A DNA stretch of 62,603 nucleotides from [Zimmermannella] alba NBRC 15616 (lineage in GTDB: Bacteria > Actinomycetota > Actinomycetes > Actinomycetales > Microbacteriaceae): the NCBI RefSeq assembly GCF_001570905.1, contig NZ_BCSO01000013.1, positions 1-62,603 of the forward strand, written 5' to 3'. Shown piece after piece: positions 45,253 to 53,516 of the stretch. How positions within the stretch are numbered: position 1 is the stretch's first letter; every line of letters begins with the position of its first letter. Position numbers and translations under genes: made by a program. The notes beneath the pieces are model-generated. The model was given only the letters and a program-made list of their open reading frames with translations. It was not told the origin of the DNA and did not search any database.

Positions 45253-46370
45253 CGCGTCTCCCTCCCGAGCCGCTGCCCCGTTCGGATGGAGGCAATCGCG
45301 AGGCGACCCCGGTCATCCAGACAGAACTCACCTGTGTCGACGAGGCGTCGACGGCCGCCTCGCCGCTCGAGATGCAGCACAAGCCCGATTGCCGAAACGG
45401 TCTGCCGGGCAACAGCTTCGGGTGACATCCCGGCGAGCGCCCCGAGCGCTTCGAGACGAGACGGGACGTCGGCGAGAGAGTTCGCGTGCAGCGTCCCGGC
45501 TCCCCCGTCGTGACCAGTGTTGAGCGCTGCGAGAAGCTCGCGGAGCTCTGCGCCACGACATTCCCCGAGCACGAGTCGATCCGGCCGCATCCGAAGCGCC
45601 TCCCGCACGAGCCGCTCGAGCGAGATCTCGCCAGCGCCCTCAACGTTCGCCTGCCGCGCCTCGAGGCTCACGACATGCGGATGTTGGATGCGCAACTCCG
45701 CGACATCCTCAATCGCGACAATCCGCTCGTTCGCGGCGGCCAGCCCAAGCAGTACAGAAAGGAAGGTCGTCTTCCCGGAGCCACCGGCTCCCGTCACGAG
45801 CACGTTGCTGCGCTCGCGCATCGCATGACGCAGGAGTTCTTCGTCTTCCATGTCAAAGAATCGCTGCTCGATGAGGTCGTCGAAGCTCAGCTGCGTCGGC
45901 CGAGGCAAGCGGATCGACAAGAGCGTCCCGCGGGGTGAGATGGGCGGGAGCACCGCGTGCACGCGGATGGCTTCACCGATGCGCACATCCACGCACGGCG
46001 ACGCCTCATCCACGTGACGCCCGCCGAGAGCAATGATCCGCACAGCCAGTTCCCGCAGCGCTTGTTCCGACGGCACACGCCACGCCTCGACCGGTTCGAG
46101 CCCGCGCCCGCGGTCGACGATGAGCCCCTGCATCCCGTTGACGAAGATGTCCGTCACTTCGCCGTCCGCGACCCACGGCGCAAGCGGCCCGAAGGCGTCC
46201 GCCTGCCCCTGGGTGAGTTCGCGAACAGGATGGTCACCGTAGCGGGGTGTGCCCGGCGGTAGGGGCACGCTCGCAGGGCGCTCGGATGCTGGGCGCGCAA
46301 CGAAGCGCGCTCGGGAACTGGCGGGTTCGGCGTGGGCACGTGCGGCGCTGGCAGAAGTGATCGTGGACAT
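45249..46370 (-). CDS. tadA: Tad pilus assembly ATPase (CpaF/TadA)
   Basis: 373 residues from the ATG at 46370, which lies 7 nt from a TACGCT box. The N-terminal domain contains VTDIFVNGMQGLIVDRGRGLE. The catalytic core shows Walker A TGAGGSGKTTFLSVLLG, the Asp box RIVAIEDVAELRI, Walker B LRMRPDRLVLGECRGAE and the His box NTGHDGGAGTLHANS. It powers pilus assembly. The septum-site (TadZ/Ssd) gene that usually precedes it is absent here, and 680 bp without a Tad gene follow upstream. Confidence 0.92.
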   Translation of the reverse strand: MSTITSASAARAHAEPASSRARFVARPASERPASVPLPPGTPRYGDHPVRELTQGQADAFGPLAPWVADGEVTDIFVNGMQGLIVDRGRGLEPVEAWRVPSEQALRELAVRIIALGGRHVDEASPCVDVRIGEAIRVHAVLPPISPRGTLLSIRLPRPTQLSFDDLIEQRFFDMEDEELLRHAMRERSNVLVTGAGGSGKTTFLSVLLGLAAANERIVAIEDVAELRIQHPHVVSLEARQANVEGAGEISLERLVREALRMRPDRLVLGECRGAELRELLAALNTGHDGGAGTLHANSLADVPSRLEALGALAGMSPEAVARQTVSAIGLVLHLERRGGRRRLVDTGEFCLDDRGRLAIASIRTGQRLGRETR

Positions 46371-46377
46371 GGCCGCG

Positions 46378-46383
46378 AGCGTA
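46378..46383 (-). promoter_or_regulatory. -10 box TACGCT, leaderless start of the tad operon
   Basis: On the minus strand TACGCT is followed by 7 nt (CGCGGCC) and the tadA ATG. No Shine-Dalgarno sequence is present in the interval. Confidence 0.5.
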
Positions 46384-46736
46384 GGAATCCGCACACACGG
46401 GCGCACCCAGAGCCTTGAAATCCTGTGAGCGCGGCCATACGTTTCGGCCTGTGGATGGACGCCGACCCCAGAAGCGACGCGATGTCACCCCAGACATGCG
46501 TGAAGGCGCCGAGCAGGGGGGAGCTCAGGCGCCTTCACTGTCCGCTCGCCTACAGGGGGGTGGGCGACAAGCGGAGGGTCAGAGAGGGGGATCTCCGACA
46601 CGTATTACTGTAACGGCACTCTCGGTTCGTTTGAAACGCAAGCAAGTGCTTGTGACAGAAAATTCACCGAATTCGTGCTGTTCCTTGATGGCTTGGTCAG
46701 CTTCAGGCCACGAGCAACATCTCGCAGCCACGAGGG

Positions 46737-46765
46737 CTGGCATGTTCAGCCCAAATCCGTATGAT
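46737..46765 (+). promoter_or_regulatory. Sigma-A-like promoter for the small transcript
   Basis: CTGGCA (46737-46742), a 17-nt spacer and TATGAT (46760-46765). This is the best consensus-like -35/-10 pair noticed in the window. It lies 84 nt before the 23-codon ORF at 46849. Confidence 0.55.
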
Positions 46766-46848
46766 GCCCTTCACAACGGCACGCGTTCTCAGCGGTGAGA
46801 TTCGCGGCCACAGCTTGAGACCTCGCAATGACGCGAAGGAGCAGCAAC

Positions 46849-46920
46849 ATGGTGTCCGAAACGAAACCCACCCTGCGCGGCATCTCGGCCCTGACGTCGC
46901 ACTGCAGCTTGGGCGCGTAA
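46849..46920 (+). CDS. Possible 23-residue small protein or leader peptide
   Basis: ATG to TAA encodes MVSETKPTLRGISALTSHCS then LGA, with a single Cys near the end. It has a good ribosome site (AAGGAG, 7 nt before the ATG), a promoter upstream (46737-46765) and a hairpin stop downstream (47002-47035), so the unit looks like a complete ~270-nt transcript. I do not recognise the peptide. It could be a RiPP-like or signalling precursor, a stress peptide, or the decoy ORF of a regulatory RNA. No modifying enzyme or transporter is adjacent. The region 46371-46736 upstream holds nothing else recognisable. Confidence 0.4.
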   Translation: MVSETKPTLRGISALTSHCSLGA

Positions 46921-47001
46921 GCGCGCCCGCGTGACGCGGTGCGAAGGCGCGGGGCCGCGCACCGCCTGCGCTCGGCGGCTGTGGGGAGCGCCCGAGCGCG
47001 A

Positions 47002-47035
47002 GGGGTGACCGGAAGCATGGATCTGGTCACCCCTC
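47002..47035. terminator. Hairpin AGGGGTGACC/GGTCACCCCT
   Basis: A perfect 10-bp stem (47002-47011 with 47026-47035) and a 14-nt loop between the small plus-strand transcript and the convergent RidA gene. It is followed by CACCCTTTG on the plus strand. Likely serves both directions. Confidence 0.6.
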
Positions 47036-47050
47036 ACCCTTTGTTCTGGC

Positions 47051-47524
47051 TTATTCGTAGGCGACGACGAGCTCAACCTCGACGGGCGAACCCATCGGAA
47101 GCTCAGCAACACCGACCGCCGACCGGGCATGCACACCAGCATCCCCAAAGGCAGTTCCAAGGAGTTCCGAGGCGCCGTTCGCGATCTTCGGCTGAGCGGT
47201 GAATCCAGGCGCCGAGGCGACAAAGACCGTCACCTTGAGGACGCGGGTGACGCGGTCGAGGTCGCCAATGATGCTTTTCACCGCGGCGATCGCGTTGAGG
47301 CAGGCGATACCGGCCATCGCGATGCCAGCATCCTCATCAAGCTCGGCACCAAGCTTGCCCACGGCCTGCAGTTCACCGTCCACGAAGGGCAGCTGGCCGG
47401 AGGTGTACACGACACCAGCGTGCTCGACGGCCGGCACATAGGCTGCGACCGGTGCGGCCACCGGCGGCACGGCAAGCTGCATGGCGTTCAGGCGCTCTTC
47501 AACGCGCGAAAGCTGCTCCGTCAT
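47051..47524 (-). CDS. RidA-family protein
   Basis: 157 residues of the YjgF/YER057c/UK114 fold, which deaminates reactive enamine/imine intermediates in characterised members. Family segments are VVYTSGQLPFVDGELQAVGKLG, ACLNAIAAVKSIIGDLDRVTRVLKVTVFV, and SAVGVAELPMGSPVEVELVVAYE at the C-terminus. It sits next to DUF4177 and ponA2 exactly as Rv3678c does in M. tuberculosis. It begins 3 nt after the DUF4177 stop, so the two are co-transcribed. Confidence 0.88.
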   Translation of the reverse strand: MTEQLSRVEERLNAMQLAVPPVAAPVAAYVPAVEHAGVVYTSGQLPFVDGELQAVGKLGAELDEDAGIAMAGIACLNAIAAVKSIIGDLDRVTRVLKVTVFVASAPGFTAQPKIANGASELLGTAFGDAGVHARSAVGVAELPMGSPVEVELVVAYE

Positions 47525-47527
47525 CGT

Positions 47528-47692
47528 CTACTCGCCCTCTGCCGTGAGCGGACGCTTGAGGTAGGCGACCGAGCCACCCTCAGGACCGGTCATGACCTGA
47601 ACAAGCTCCCAGCCCATCTTGCCGAGGTTGTTGAGGACAACCCCCGGAGTGTGCAGCGGCAGCGGCGTAATGAAGTATTCCCACTGAGTCAT
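47528..47692 (-). CDS. DUF4177 small protein
   Basis: 54 residues. MTQWEYFITPLPLHTPGVVL and NNLGKMGWELVQVMTG are typical of DUF4177, a small soluble family of unknown function that pairs with RidA beside ponA2 in actinobacteria. GAGAGGACGCT before the ATG at 47692 supports this start. A longer frame reaching 47947 overlaps the ponA2 gene on the other strand and is not used. It diverges from ponA2 with 103 nt between starts. Confidence 0.82.
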   Translation of the reverse strand: MTQWEYFITPLPLHTPGVVLNNLGKMGWELVQVMTGPEGGSVAYLKRPLTAEGE

Positions 47693-47782
47693 AGCGTCCT
47701 CTCGATCTCTCCACAGACGGATTCTTGTTCTCATGCTCCCAGATCTCAGGCGTTCCCCGCTGACACCTTGAGAACGGTGATC

Positions 47783-47788
47783 TACGCT
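47783..47788 (+). promoter_or_regulatory. -10 box TACGCT, leaderless start of ponA2
   Basis: TACGCT followed by 7 nt and the ATG at 47796, with no Shine-Dalgarno sequence between. Same hexamer as before tadA. Confidence 0.55.
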
Positions 47789-47795
47789 GGACGCT

Positions 47796-50300
47796 ATGTC
47801 TGCCTCGGAAAACGCTGTGCCCTCAAGGAATCTCCTTGGCGGCCTCCTCGGCCTGCTCGGGATGAGCGGCATCGCTGGTGTCCTCATCGCGGTGCTCATC
47901 ACGCCGATCGTCGCGGTCGCGGGTGTCGCAACCAACAGCACGATCACACTGTTTGAGAGCCTCCCCGATTACCTCGAGATTGGCGACCTCCAGCAGAAGA
48001 CGGAGCTCTACGCCAAGCAGGGCGGCAACGACGTCAAGTTCGCTGAGTTCTACGCACAGAACCGTGAAGAGGTCGACCTCGACCAGATCTCGCAGTACGC
48101 GATTGACGCTGCGATCTCCACGGAAGACCCGCGCTTCTACGAGCACGGCGGCGTGGACGTCATCTCCGCAACCCGTGCACTCTTCGCATCCGTCCTCTCG
48201 GACTCCGGCGCCGGCGCCTCGACGATCACGATGCAGTACGTCCGAAACGTCCGCGTGCAGACCGCGGAATCGATTCTGGACCCGGCCAAGCGTGACGAGG
48301 CCTACAAGGAAGCGACTGAGCAGTCGATCGGCCGAAAGCTGCAGGAGATGCGCCTCGCGATCGGCGTCGAGCAACAGTACAACAAGCAGGACATCCTGCG
48401 CGGTTACCTCAACATCGCGCTCTTCGGTGGCCAGGTGTACGGCATCGAATCGGCAGCGCAGTACTACTTCGGCAAGCCTGCGAAGGACCTCACCCTCGCT
48501 GAATCGGCGAGCCTCATCGCGACGGTGCAGAACCCGAACGTGTACCGCGTCGACTACCCCGAGAACCTCGAAAACAACAAGATGCGCCGTGACTACGTCC
48601 TCATGCGCATGCTCGACGAGGGCAAGATCACGCAGGAAGAGCACGACGCGGCCGTCGCCGAAGAGGTCAAGCCGAACGTGCAGCAGAGCAAGCACGGCTG
48701 CCAGAACGCGGAGGGTAACGCGCAGTACTTCTGCGACTACGTGCGCAATGTCATCCTCAACGACCCCGCCTTCGGCGAGACCTTCGAGGAACGCCTCTTT
48801 AACTTCCAGACGAAGGGCTACCAGATCCACACGACCATCGACCTCGATCTGCAAGCGGCAACACAGCAGGCAATTTCTGAGTCGATTAACTCGTATTACG
48901 AAGGACTCAACATTGGTTCCGCGAGCAGCGTGGTTGAGGTAGGTACCGGCCGCGTCCTTGCAATGGCACAGAACACGGTCTTTGACGAGACTGCCGAAGC
49001 TGCCAACAACCCGGGTCACACCTCGATCAACTACAACACCGACTACGCCTATGGCGGTTCAACCGGATTCCAGGTGGGTTCGACCTACAAGATGTTCACG
49101 CTCGCCGAGTGGTTCGCGAGCGGTCACGGTCTCCAGGAAACCATCAACGCCCAAAACCGCACGTTCAATCTGGCGAACTTCCGTACCTCGTGCAATGAGC
49201 CTTTCGGCGGAACCTGGTCACCGACGAACGAAGGCGGCGTGAAGGTGGGAGCCACGAACGCGGTCACCGCCACCATGAACTCGACGAACACCGCCTTCGT
49301 CGCGATGGCAGAGAAGCTCGACCAGTGCCGCATCCGCGACACGGCAATGGCGCTCGGCGCCCACCGCGCAGACGGTCAGATCAACCAGGACAATCCGGCC
49401 GCCGTGCTCGGTACGAACGAAATTTCGCCCCTTGCGATGGCGGTCGCGACTGCCGGGCTCGCGAACAAGGGCAAGTCCTGCTCGCCGATCGCGATCGATT
49501 CGATCACCCTCCACGACGGCACCGAGGTCCCAGCCCCAAAGTCAAGCTGTGTACAGGCCGTGACACCCGAGGTTGCCGCCCAAGCCAACCACGCGCTGGA
49601 ACGCACCGCCAACGGGGGTTCAGCGACCTCGGCCAACCCCGGCGTCGTCCCCATGATGGGCAAGACCGGTACTTCGGAAAACGCGAACCAGACCTGGCTG
49701 GTCGCATCGACCACCAAGACGGCAGTCGCCACGTGGATTGGTAACGTGACGGGACAGTCCGACATCGAGTCGAGCGGTCTCAGCCAGCGTTGGACGATCG
49801 TCCGCAAGATCATGGAGTACGCGATGCCGGCGTATGGCGGTTCAGCCTTCGAGGCGCCGCCTCAGCGCCCGACACCGCCACAGTCAGCAACGATCCCCGA
49901 CCTCACCGGCCGCACGGTCGACGAGGCGAAGACGGCGCTCGAACAGCTCGGCTACACGGTGAACGTCGGCCAGCCGATCTCCTCGCAGCAGACCGCGGGC
50001 ACGATCGCCGCGCAGCTGCCGAGCCCAAACACGACCGTGAACAAGGGCACCACCGTGACGATCACCCCGTCGGCTGGTTCGACCGAGGGCGCTGGCGAGT
50101 TCACAATGCCGGATGTCACCTCGATGCCGATCGACACGGCGATTGCGGAGCTCACAAAGGCGAACTTCTCGGGCACGATCCGTCAGTTCACGGAGCCTGC
50201 CACCGCTGAGTCGCCTGCAGGCACGGTCGTCCGCACCGACCCGGAGCCGGGCATCAACATCCCCGGTGACTCCGAGATCAAGATCTACGTGGCGCAGTAA
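47796..50300 (+). CDS. ponA2: Bifunctional class A penicillin-binding protein with PASTA domains (PonA2-type)
   Basis: 834 residues. A cytoplasmic tip and membrane helix (about 20-45) lead to the GT51 glycosyltransferase with catalytic E110 (ISTEDPRFYEHGGVD) and GASTITMQYVRN. The transpeptidase has S429-TYK (SxxK), NSTNTAF (SxN) and GKTGTSENANQTW (KTG). Two PASTA domains end the protein (TIPDLTGRTVDEAKTALEQL and FTMPDVTSMPIDTAIAEL). It polymerises and crosslinks peptidoglycan. Placement between DUF4177 and a metallophosphoesterase matches Rv3682. Confidence 0.93.
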   Translation: MSASENAVPSRNLLGGLLGLLGMSGIAGVLIAVLITPIVAVAGVATNSTITLFESLPDYLEIGDLQQKTELYAKQGGNDVKFAEFYAQNREEVDLDQISQYAIDAAISTEDPRFYEHGGVDVISATRALFASVLSDSGAGASTITMQYVRNVRVQTAESILDPAKRDEAYKEATEQSIGRKLQEMRLAIGVEQQYNKQDILRGYLNIALFGGQVYGIESAAQYYFGKPAKDLTLAESASLIATVQNPNVYRVDYPENLENNKMRRDYVLMRMLDEGKITQEEHDAAVAEEVKPNVQQSKHGCQNAEGNAQYFCDYVRNVILNDPAFGETFEERLFNFQTKGYQIHTTIDLDLQAATQQAISESINSYYEGLNIGSASSVVEVGTGRVLAMAQNTVFDETAEAANNPGHTSINYNTDYAYGGSTGFQVGSTYKMFTLAEWFASGHGLQETINAQNRTFNLANFRTSCNEPFGGTWSPTNEGGVKVGATNAVTATMNSTNTAFVAMAEKLDQCRIRDTAMALGAHRADGQINQDNPAAVLGTNEISPLAMAVATAGLANKGKSCSPIAIDSITLHDGTEVPAPKSSCVQAVTPEVAAQANHALERTANGGSATSANPGVVPMMGKTGTSENANQTWLVASTTKTAVATWIGNVTGQSDIESSGLSQRWTIVRKIMEYAMPAYGGSAFEAPPQRPTPPQSATIPDLTGRTVDEAKTALEQLGYTVNVGQPISSQQTAGTIAAQLPSPNTTVNKGTTVTITPSAGSTEGAGEFTMPDVTSMPIDTAIAELTKANFSGTIRQFTEPATAESPAGTVVRTDPEPGINIPGDSEIKIYVAQ

Positions 50301-50302
50301 CC

Positions 50303-51451
50303 GTGTTCACGTTGACACCACGCACCGGGGCCGGTCGCGCACTTCGCGCTGCCGGCCTCGCCACCCTCGGCCTCACCTGGCTCGGCACCGCAACGCTCAG
50401 CTGGGCGAGCCTTATCGAGCGCAACGCCTTCACCCTGCGGCGCATTGAGCTCAAGGCCCTCCCTGCAGGGTCGGAGCCCATCCGCATCCTGCAGCTCGCA
50501 GACTTCCACCTGCTCCCCTGGCAGCGCCGCAAGCAGCGCTTCGTGCGGAGCCTCGCGGCGCTTGAGCCCGACCTCATCGTGAACTCTGGCGACAACCTCG
50601 GTCACAAGAACACCCTCGAGGAGCTGCGCGAGATGCTCGAGCCGTTCCGCGGCATCCCGGGCGTTGTCGTGCACGGCTCAAACGACTACTACGCGCCGAT
50701 CTTCAAGAATCCGCTCTCGTACCTCTCGACGAAGCCACGCAAGAAGCGCTACGCCCCGAAGCTCGACGTCGAATCCATGGACCGCATGTTCCAGGAGGAA
50801 TTCGGCTGGATCATGCTCGACAACCGCGCCGAGGACGTTGTCGTCAAGGGTGTGCGGATGCGCTGGCTTGGCCTTGGTGATCCGCACATCGAGCGCGACA
50901 ACACCGAGCTTGCGCTCGCGCACCTCATGGAGCTCGACGCGAGCGCCCCGACGCCGGACATCCGCCTCGGTTCCGTGCACGCACCGTATCTCGGTGCCGT
51001 CGACAGCCTCGTCCGCCACGGCTGCTGGCTCGTGTTTGCGGGCCACACACACGGCGGCCAGGTGTGTGTGCCGGGTTACGGCGCGATCATCACGAACTGC
51101 GACCTACCGCCAGCCAAGGTGAAGGGCCTCAGCGAGTGGTCACTTGGCCCGGGCCGCGATGAGTCGCGCACGGCGCTCTCGTGGGCGAAGGCTCGCGCTG
51201 CGCGCGAGGAACTCATGGACGGTCCGGGCGCGGAAGAACGCCTGCGCTCCACGCGCCCCGCGACGGGTTTCCTGCACGTGTCGGGCGGCCTCGGCACCTC
51301 GCCGTTTGCGCCGTTCCGCCTCGCCTGCCGTCCCGAAGCGAACCTCATCACGCTCCTCCCCCAGGACGCCGGGAAGAGCGGTAGCCGAGTGTCGCGAAGC
51401 GTTTCCGCCACGCCACTGGCAGCCGGTCGAGAAATCCGGTACTCTAACTGA
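50303..51451 (+). CDS. Membrane-associated calcineurin-like metallophosphoesterase (Rv3683-like)
   Basis: 382 residues. The metal-binding motifs are DFH (LQLADFHLLPW), GDN (LIVNSGDNLGHKN), GSND (VVVHGSNDYYAP, in place of GNHD) and GHTHGGQVCVPGYG. The first ~30 residues include a hydrophobic signal or anchor (ALRAAGLATLGLTWLGTATLSW). It begins at a GTG 2 nt after ponA2, so co-expression is certain. This family is conserved next to ponA2; a role in lipid or cell-wall phosphoester turnover is inference. Confidence 0.88.
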   Translation: MFTLTPRTGAGRALRAAGLATLGLTWLGTATLSWASLIERNAFTLRRIELKALPAGSEPIRILQLADFHLLPWQRRKQRFVRSLAALEPDLIVNSGDNLGHKNTLEELREMLEPFRGIPGVVVHGSNDYYAPIFKNPLSYLSTKPRKKRYAPKLDVESMDRMFQEEFGWIMLDNRAEDVVVKGVRMRWLGLGDPHIERDNTELALAHLMELDASAPTPDIRLGSVHAPYLGAVDSLVRHGCWLVFAGHTHGGQVCVPGYGAIITNCDLPPAKVKGLSEWSLGPGRDESRTALSWAKARAAREELMDGPGAEERLRSTRPATGFLHVSGGLGTSPFAPFRLACRPEANLITLLPQDAGKSGSRVSRSVSATPLAAGREIRYSN

Positions 51452-51470
51452 GTTCCGCTTCGCGAAACAT

Positions 51471-51547
51471 CGGGATGTGGCGCAGCTTGGTAGCGCGCCT
51501 CGTTCGGGACGAGGAGGTCGCAGGTTCAAATCCTGTCATCCCGACCA
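51471..51547 (+). tRNA. tRNA-Pro (anticodon CGG)
   Basis: CGGGATG/CATCCCG acceptor stem, D-arm GCGCAGCTTGGTAGCGC, anticodon stem CCTCG/CGAGG with loop TTCGGGA (anticodon CGG, reading CCG), and T-arm CAGGTTCAAATCCTG. The 3' CCA is encoded. A terminator follows 8 nt later. Confidence 0.97.
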
Positions 51548-51554
51548 ACAGCAG

Positions 51555-51580
51555 ACGCCCCCAGGTTTCTGGGGGCGTTT
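51555..51580 (+). terminator. Terminator after tRNA-Pro
   Basis: ACGCCCCCAG (51555-51564), GTTT loop, CTGGGGGCGT (51569-51578), then TTCACATT. A 10-bp perfect stem. Confidence 0.85.
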
Positions 51581-51641
51581 CACATTCGGGCGTGTGTGCC
51601 GCGGCGGTCAACGAGCCGCGGCCGGGACGGCCGCTTCGCCG

Positions 51642-52256
51642 CTAGAGCGCGACGACGTCGCTGCTCAGGCGGCCACCGGACGCCTCGAGGTAGCACGCAC
51701 CGCACATCGACTCGTACGTCACCTCGCCGACGTGATCGATCGCGACCTGCTCACCGTCAAAGACGAAACCGCCGTCAACCATGCGTGCGTTGAAGATCGC
51801 CTTCCGTCCGCAGCGACAGATCGTCTTGAGCTCTTCGAGCGAATGAGCAATCTCGAGCAGGCGCTGGCTGCCAGGGAACGCAACCGTCTGGAAGTCGGTA
51901 CGAATGCCATAGGCCATCACCGGGATGCCGTCGAGCACGGCCACGCGCAGGAGGTCGTCAATCTGACTCGGCGCGAGGAACTGCGCTTCGTCGACGAGCA
52001 CACAAGAGACCGGCTCGTGGTCGGTGTCGCAGGCGGCGAGGATCATCTCCCGCACCTCGTCGTCATCATGGAACAGGAGGTCGACGTGGCGCTCGAGCCC
52101 GATGCGCGAGGAAATGCTCGTGTCCGCCTTCGTGTCGATCGCGGGCTTCGCGAGGAGCACCCGGTGTCCGCGCTCTTCGTAGTTGAAGGCGGCCTGGAGG
52201 AGGGCGCTGGATTTCCCTGAATTCATGGCTCCGTAGCGGAAGTACAGCTTGGCCAT
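51642..52256 (-). CDS. tdk: Thymidine kinase
   Basis: 204 residues of the type II (TK1-like) family in the pyrimidine salvage pathway. P-loop FRYGAMNSGKSSALLQ, Walker B CVLVDEAQFLAPSQIDDL, lasso YGIRTDFQTVAFPGSQRLLE and zinc residues ICRCGRKA and MCGACYLEA are present. AAGGAG precedes the ATG. It points toward tRNA-Pro from the opposite strand. Confidence 0.95.
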   Translation of the reverse strand: MAKLYFRYGAMNSGKSSALLQAAFNYEERGHRVLLAKPAIDTKADTSISSRIGLERHVDLLFHDDDEVREMILAACDTDHEPVSCVLVDEAQFLAPSQIDDLLRVAVLDGIPVMAYGIRTDFQTVAFPGSQRLLEIAHSLEELKTICRCGRKAIFNARMVDGGFVFDGEQVAIDHVGEVTYESMCGACYLEASGGRLSSDVVAL

Positions 52257-52430
52257 GGTGCTCCTTCAGGTGTGCGCGGTCGGGCGACGAGCCCGGAACG
52301 ATGCTACCGGGCCGACGCCGTCCCCCTCGGAAGACCGGGCCTGCACATGGCTGGGGCTGGTTGCCCGAGGCCCGACACGAAGGCGTCGCATCCGCGCGAT
52401 ACCCTCGCAGCACGAGCATCAGGAGCGAAC

Positions 52431-53273
52431 ATGGCACGGGCGCACACTCCCCAACCGGCGGCGCAGCAAGCAGGCGCTCCATCCGCTGGGGCCCCGGCCC
52501 TGGAACGCCGTATCGGGATCTCCGGTGCCCTCGTCATCGGCCTCGCATCCATGGTCGGCGCGGGCCTCTTTGCTGCCTTTGCGCCGGCTGCTGAGGCTGC
52601 TGGAGGTGCACTCCTTGTTGGTCTGGCGATCGCGCTCGTCGCCGCCAGCTGCAACGCCCTCGCCCCGGCGCAGCTCGCCGCGCAGTACCCCTCCTCGGGC
52701 GGCAGCTACCTCTACGGCCGCGAATGCCTCGGCGAATGGGCTGGCTGCACTGCCGGGTGGGGTTTCGTCATCGGCAAGACCGCCTCCACGGCCGCCATGG
52801 CGCTCACCGCCGCCGCGTATCTCGCGCCTGCGGGATGGATGAAGCCTGCCGCCATCGTCGCCATCGTGCTCCTCGTCGGCGCCAATCTCCTCGGCATCAC
52901 CCGCACGGCGCTCGCCATGTCGCGCAACAAGGACCTCCCGGGCGTCTTCGGCCACATCAACACCCGCAGCTCCGTGCCCGACTACTCACTGCTGCTCGTG
53001 GGCCTTGCCGCGATCGTGCTCATCGTCCTCGGCGACATCCGCACCGTCATCGGCTTCTCGAGCGTCGGTGTGCTTGCCTACTACCTCATCGCGAACCTTG
53101 CGGCGCTGAGCCAGGATGACACGCACCGTTTCGTGCCAAAGTGGCTGCAGTGGATCGGTGCGGCACTGTGCACCATTCTCATCGTGACGCTGCCCTGGCA
53201 GTCGATCGCGGCAGGGGTCTTCGTTCTCGCGGTGGGCCTGCTCGGCCGAGTCATGGTCCTTCAACACCGCTAG
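52431..53273 (+). CDS. APC-superfamily permease with an internal deletion
   Basis: 280 residues; family members normally have about 400-450 and 12 helices. The N-terminal half is a normal APC start (LERRIGISGALVIGLASMVGAGLFAAFAP, YPSSGGSYLYGRECLG). It reaches LLVGANLLGITRT and passes directly into ALAMSRNKDLPGVFGHINTR, which in full-length relatives lies well over 100 residues later, after a second GVSRT-type motif. About eight helices remain. It looks like an in-frame deletion between two similar RT motifs. The ATG at 52431 follows CAGGAGCGAAC, with a TACCCT box about 25 nt upstream. Whether the shortened protein transports anything is doubtful. Confidence 0.75.
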   Translation: MARAHTPQPAAQQAGAPSAGAPALERRIGISGALVIGLASMVGAGLFAAFAPAAEAAGGALLVGLAIALVAASCNALAPAQLAAQYPSSGGSYLYGRECLGEWAGCTAGWGFVIGKTASTAAMALTAAAYLAPAGWMKPAAIVAIVLLVGANLLGITRTALAMSRNKDLPGVFGHINTRSSVPDYSLLLVGLAAIVLIVLGDIRTVIGFSSVGVLAYYLIANLAALSQDDTHRFVPKWLQWIGAALCTILIVTLPWQSIAAGVFVLAVGLLGRVMVLQHR

Positions 53274-53516
53274 CGAGCAGGCGGCGAGACTTCGACAAGG
53301 CGCTCGAACCAGACATTCCGTACCGGGGTTTCACAGTTTCAATTCGGCAACGCAATGTCGGAGCCGCGTGATTCGCGAATTCCCGCGCCCGACTCCCCCC
53401 ATGCCAACGCGTGCGCGCGCGAGTACCACGCAAACGTCCGATTCGCAGCGGAAGATTCCTGATGATGGCCTGAATGTACTCGCTAGCGTGGATGACTTAG
53501 CGATACAGGGAGAAGC
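53274..53516 (+). other. Upstream region of the MHS transporter, no gene seen
   Basis: 243 bp with no credible ORF or repeat. A ribosome site (AGGGAGAA) lies just before the ATG at 53517. Confidence 0.5.

Noticed and set aside
46901-46917. ACTGCAGCTTGGGCGCG at the end of the 23-codon ORF as an eighteenth GTGCAC-type arm
   Set aside because: It needs an insertion and several changes to match, and has no facing arm; similarity may be chance.
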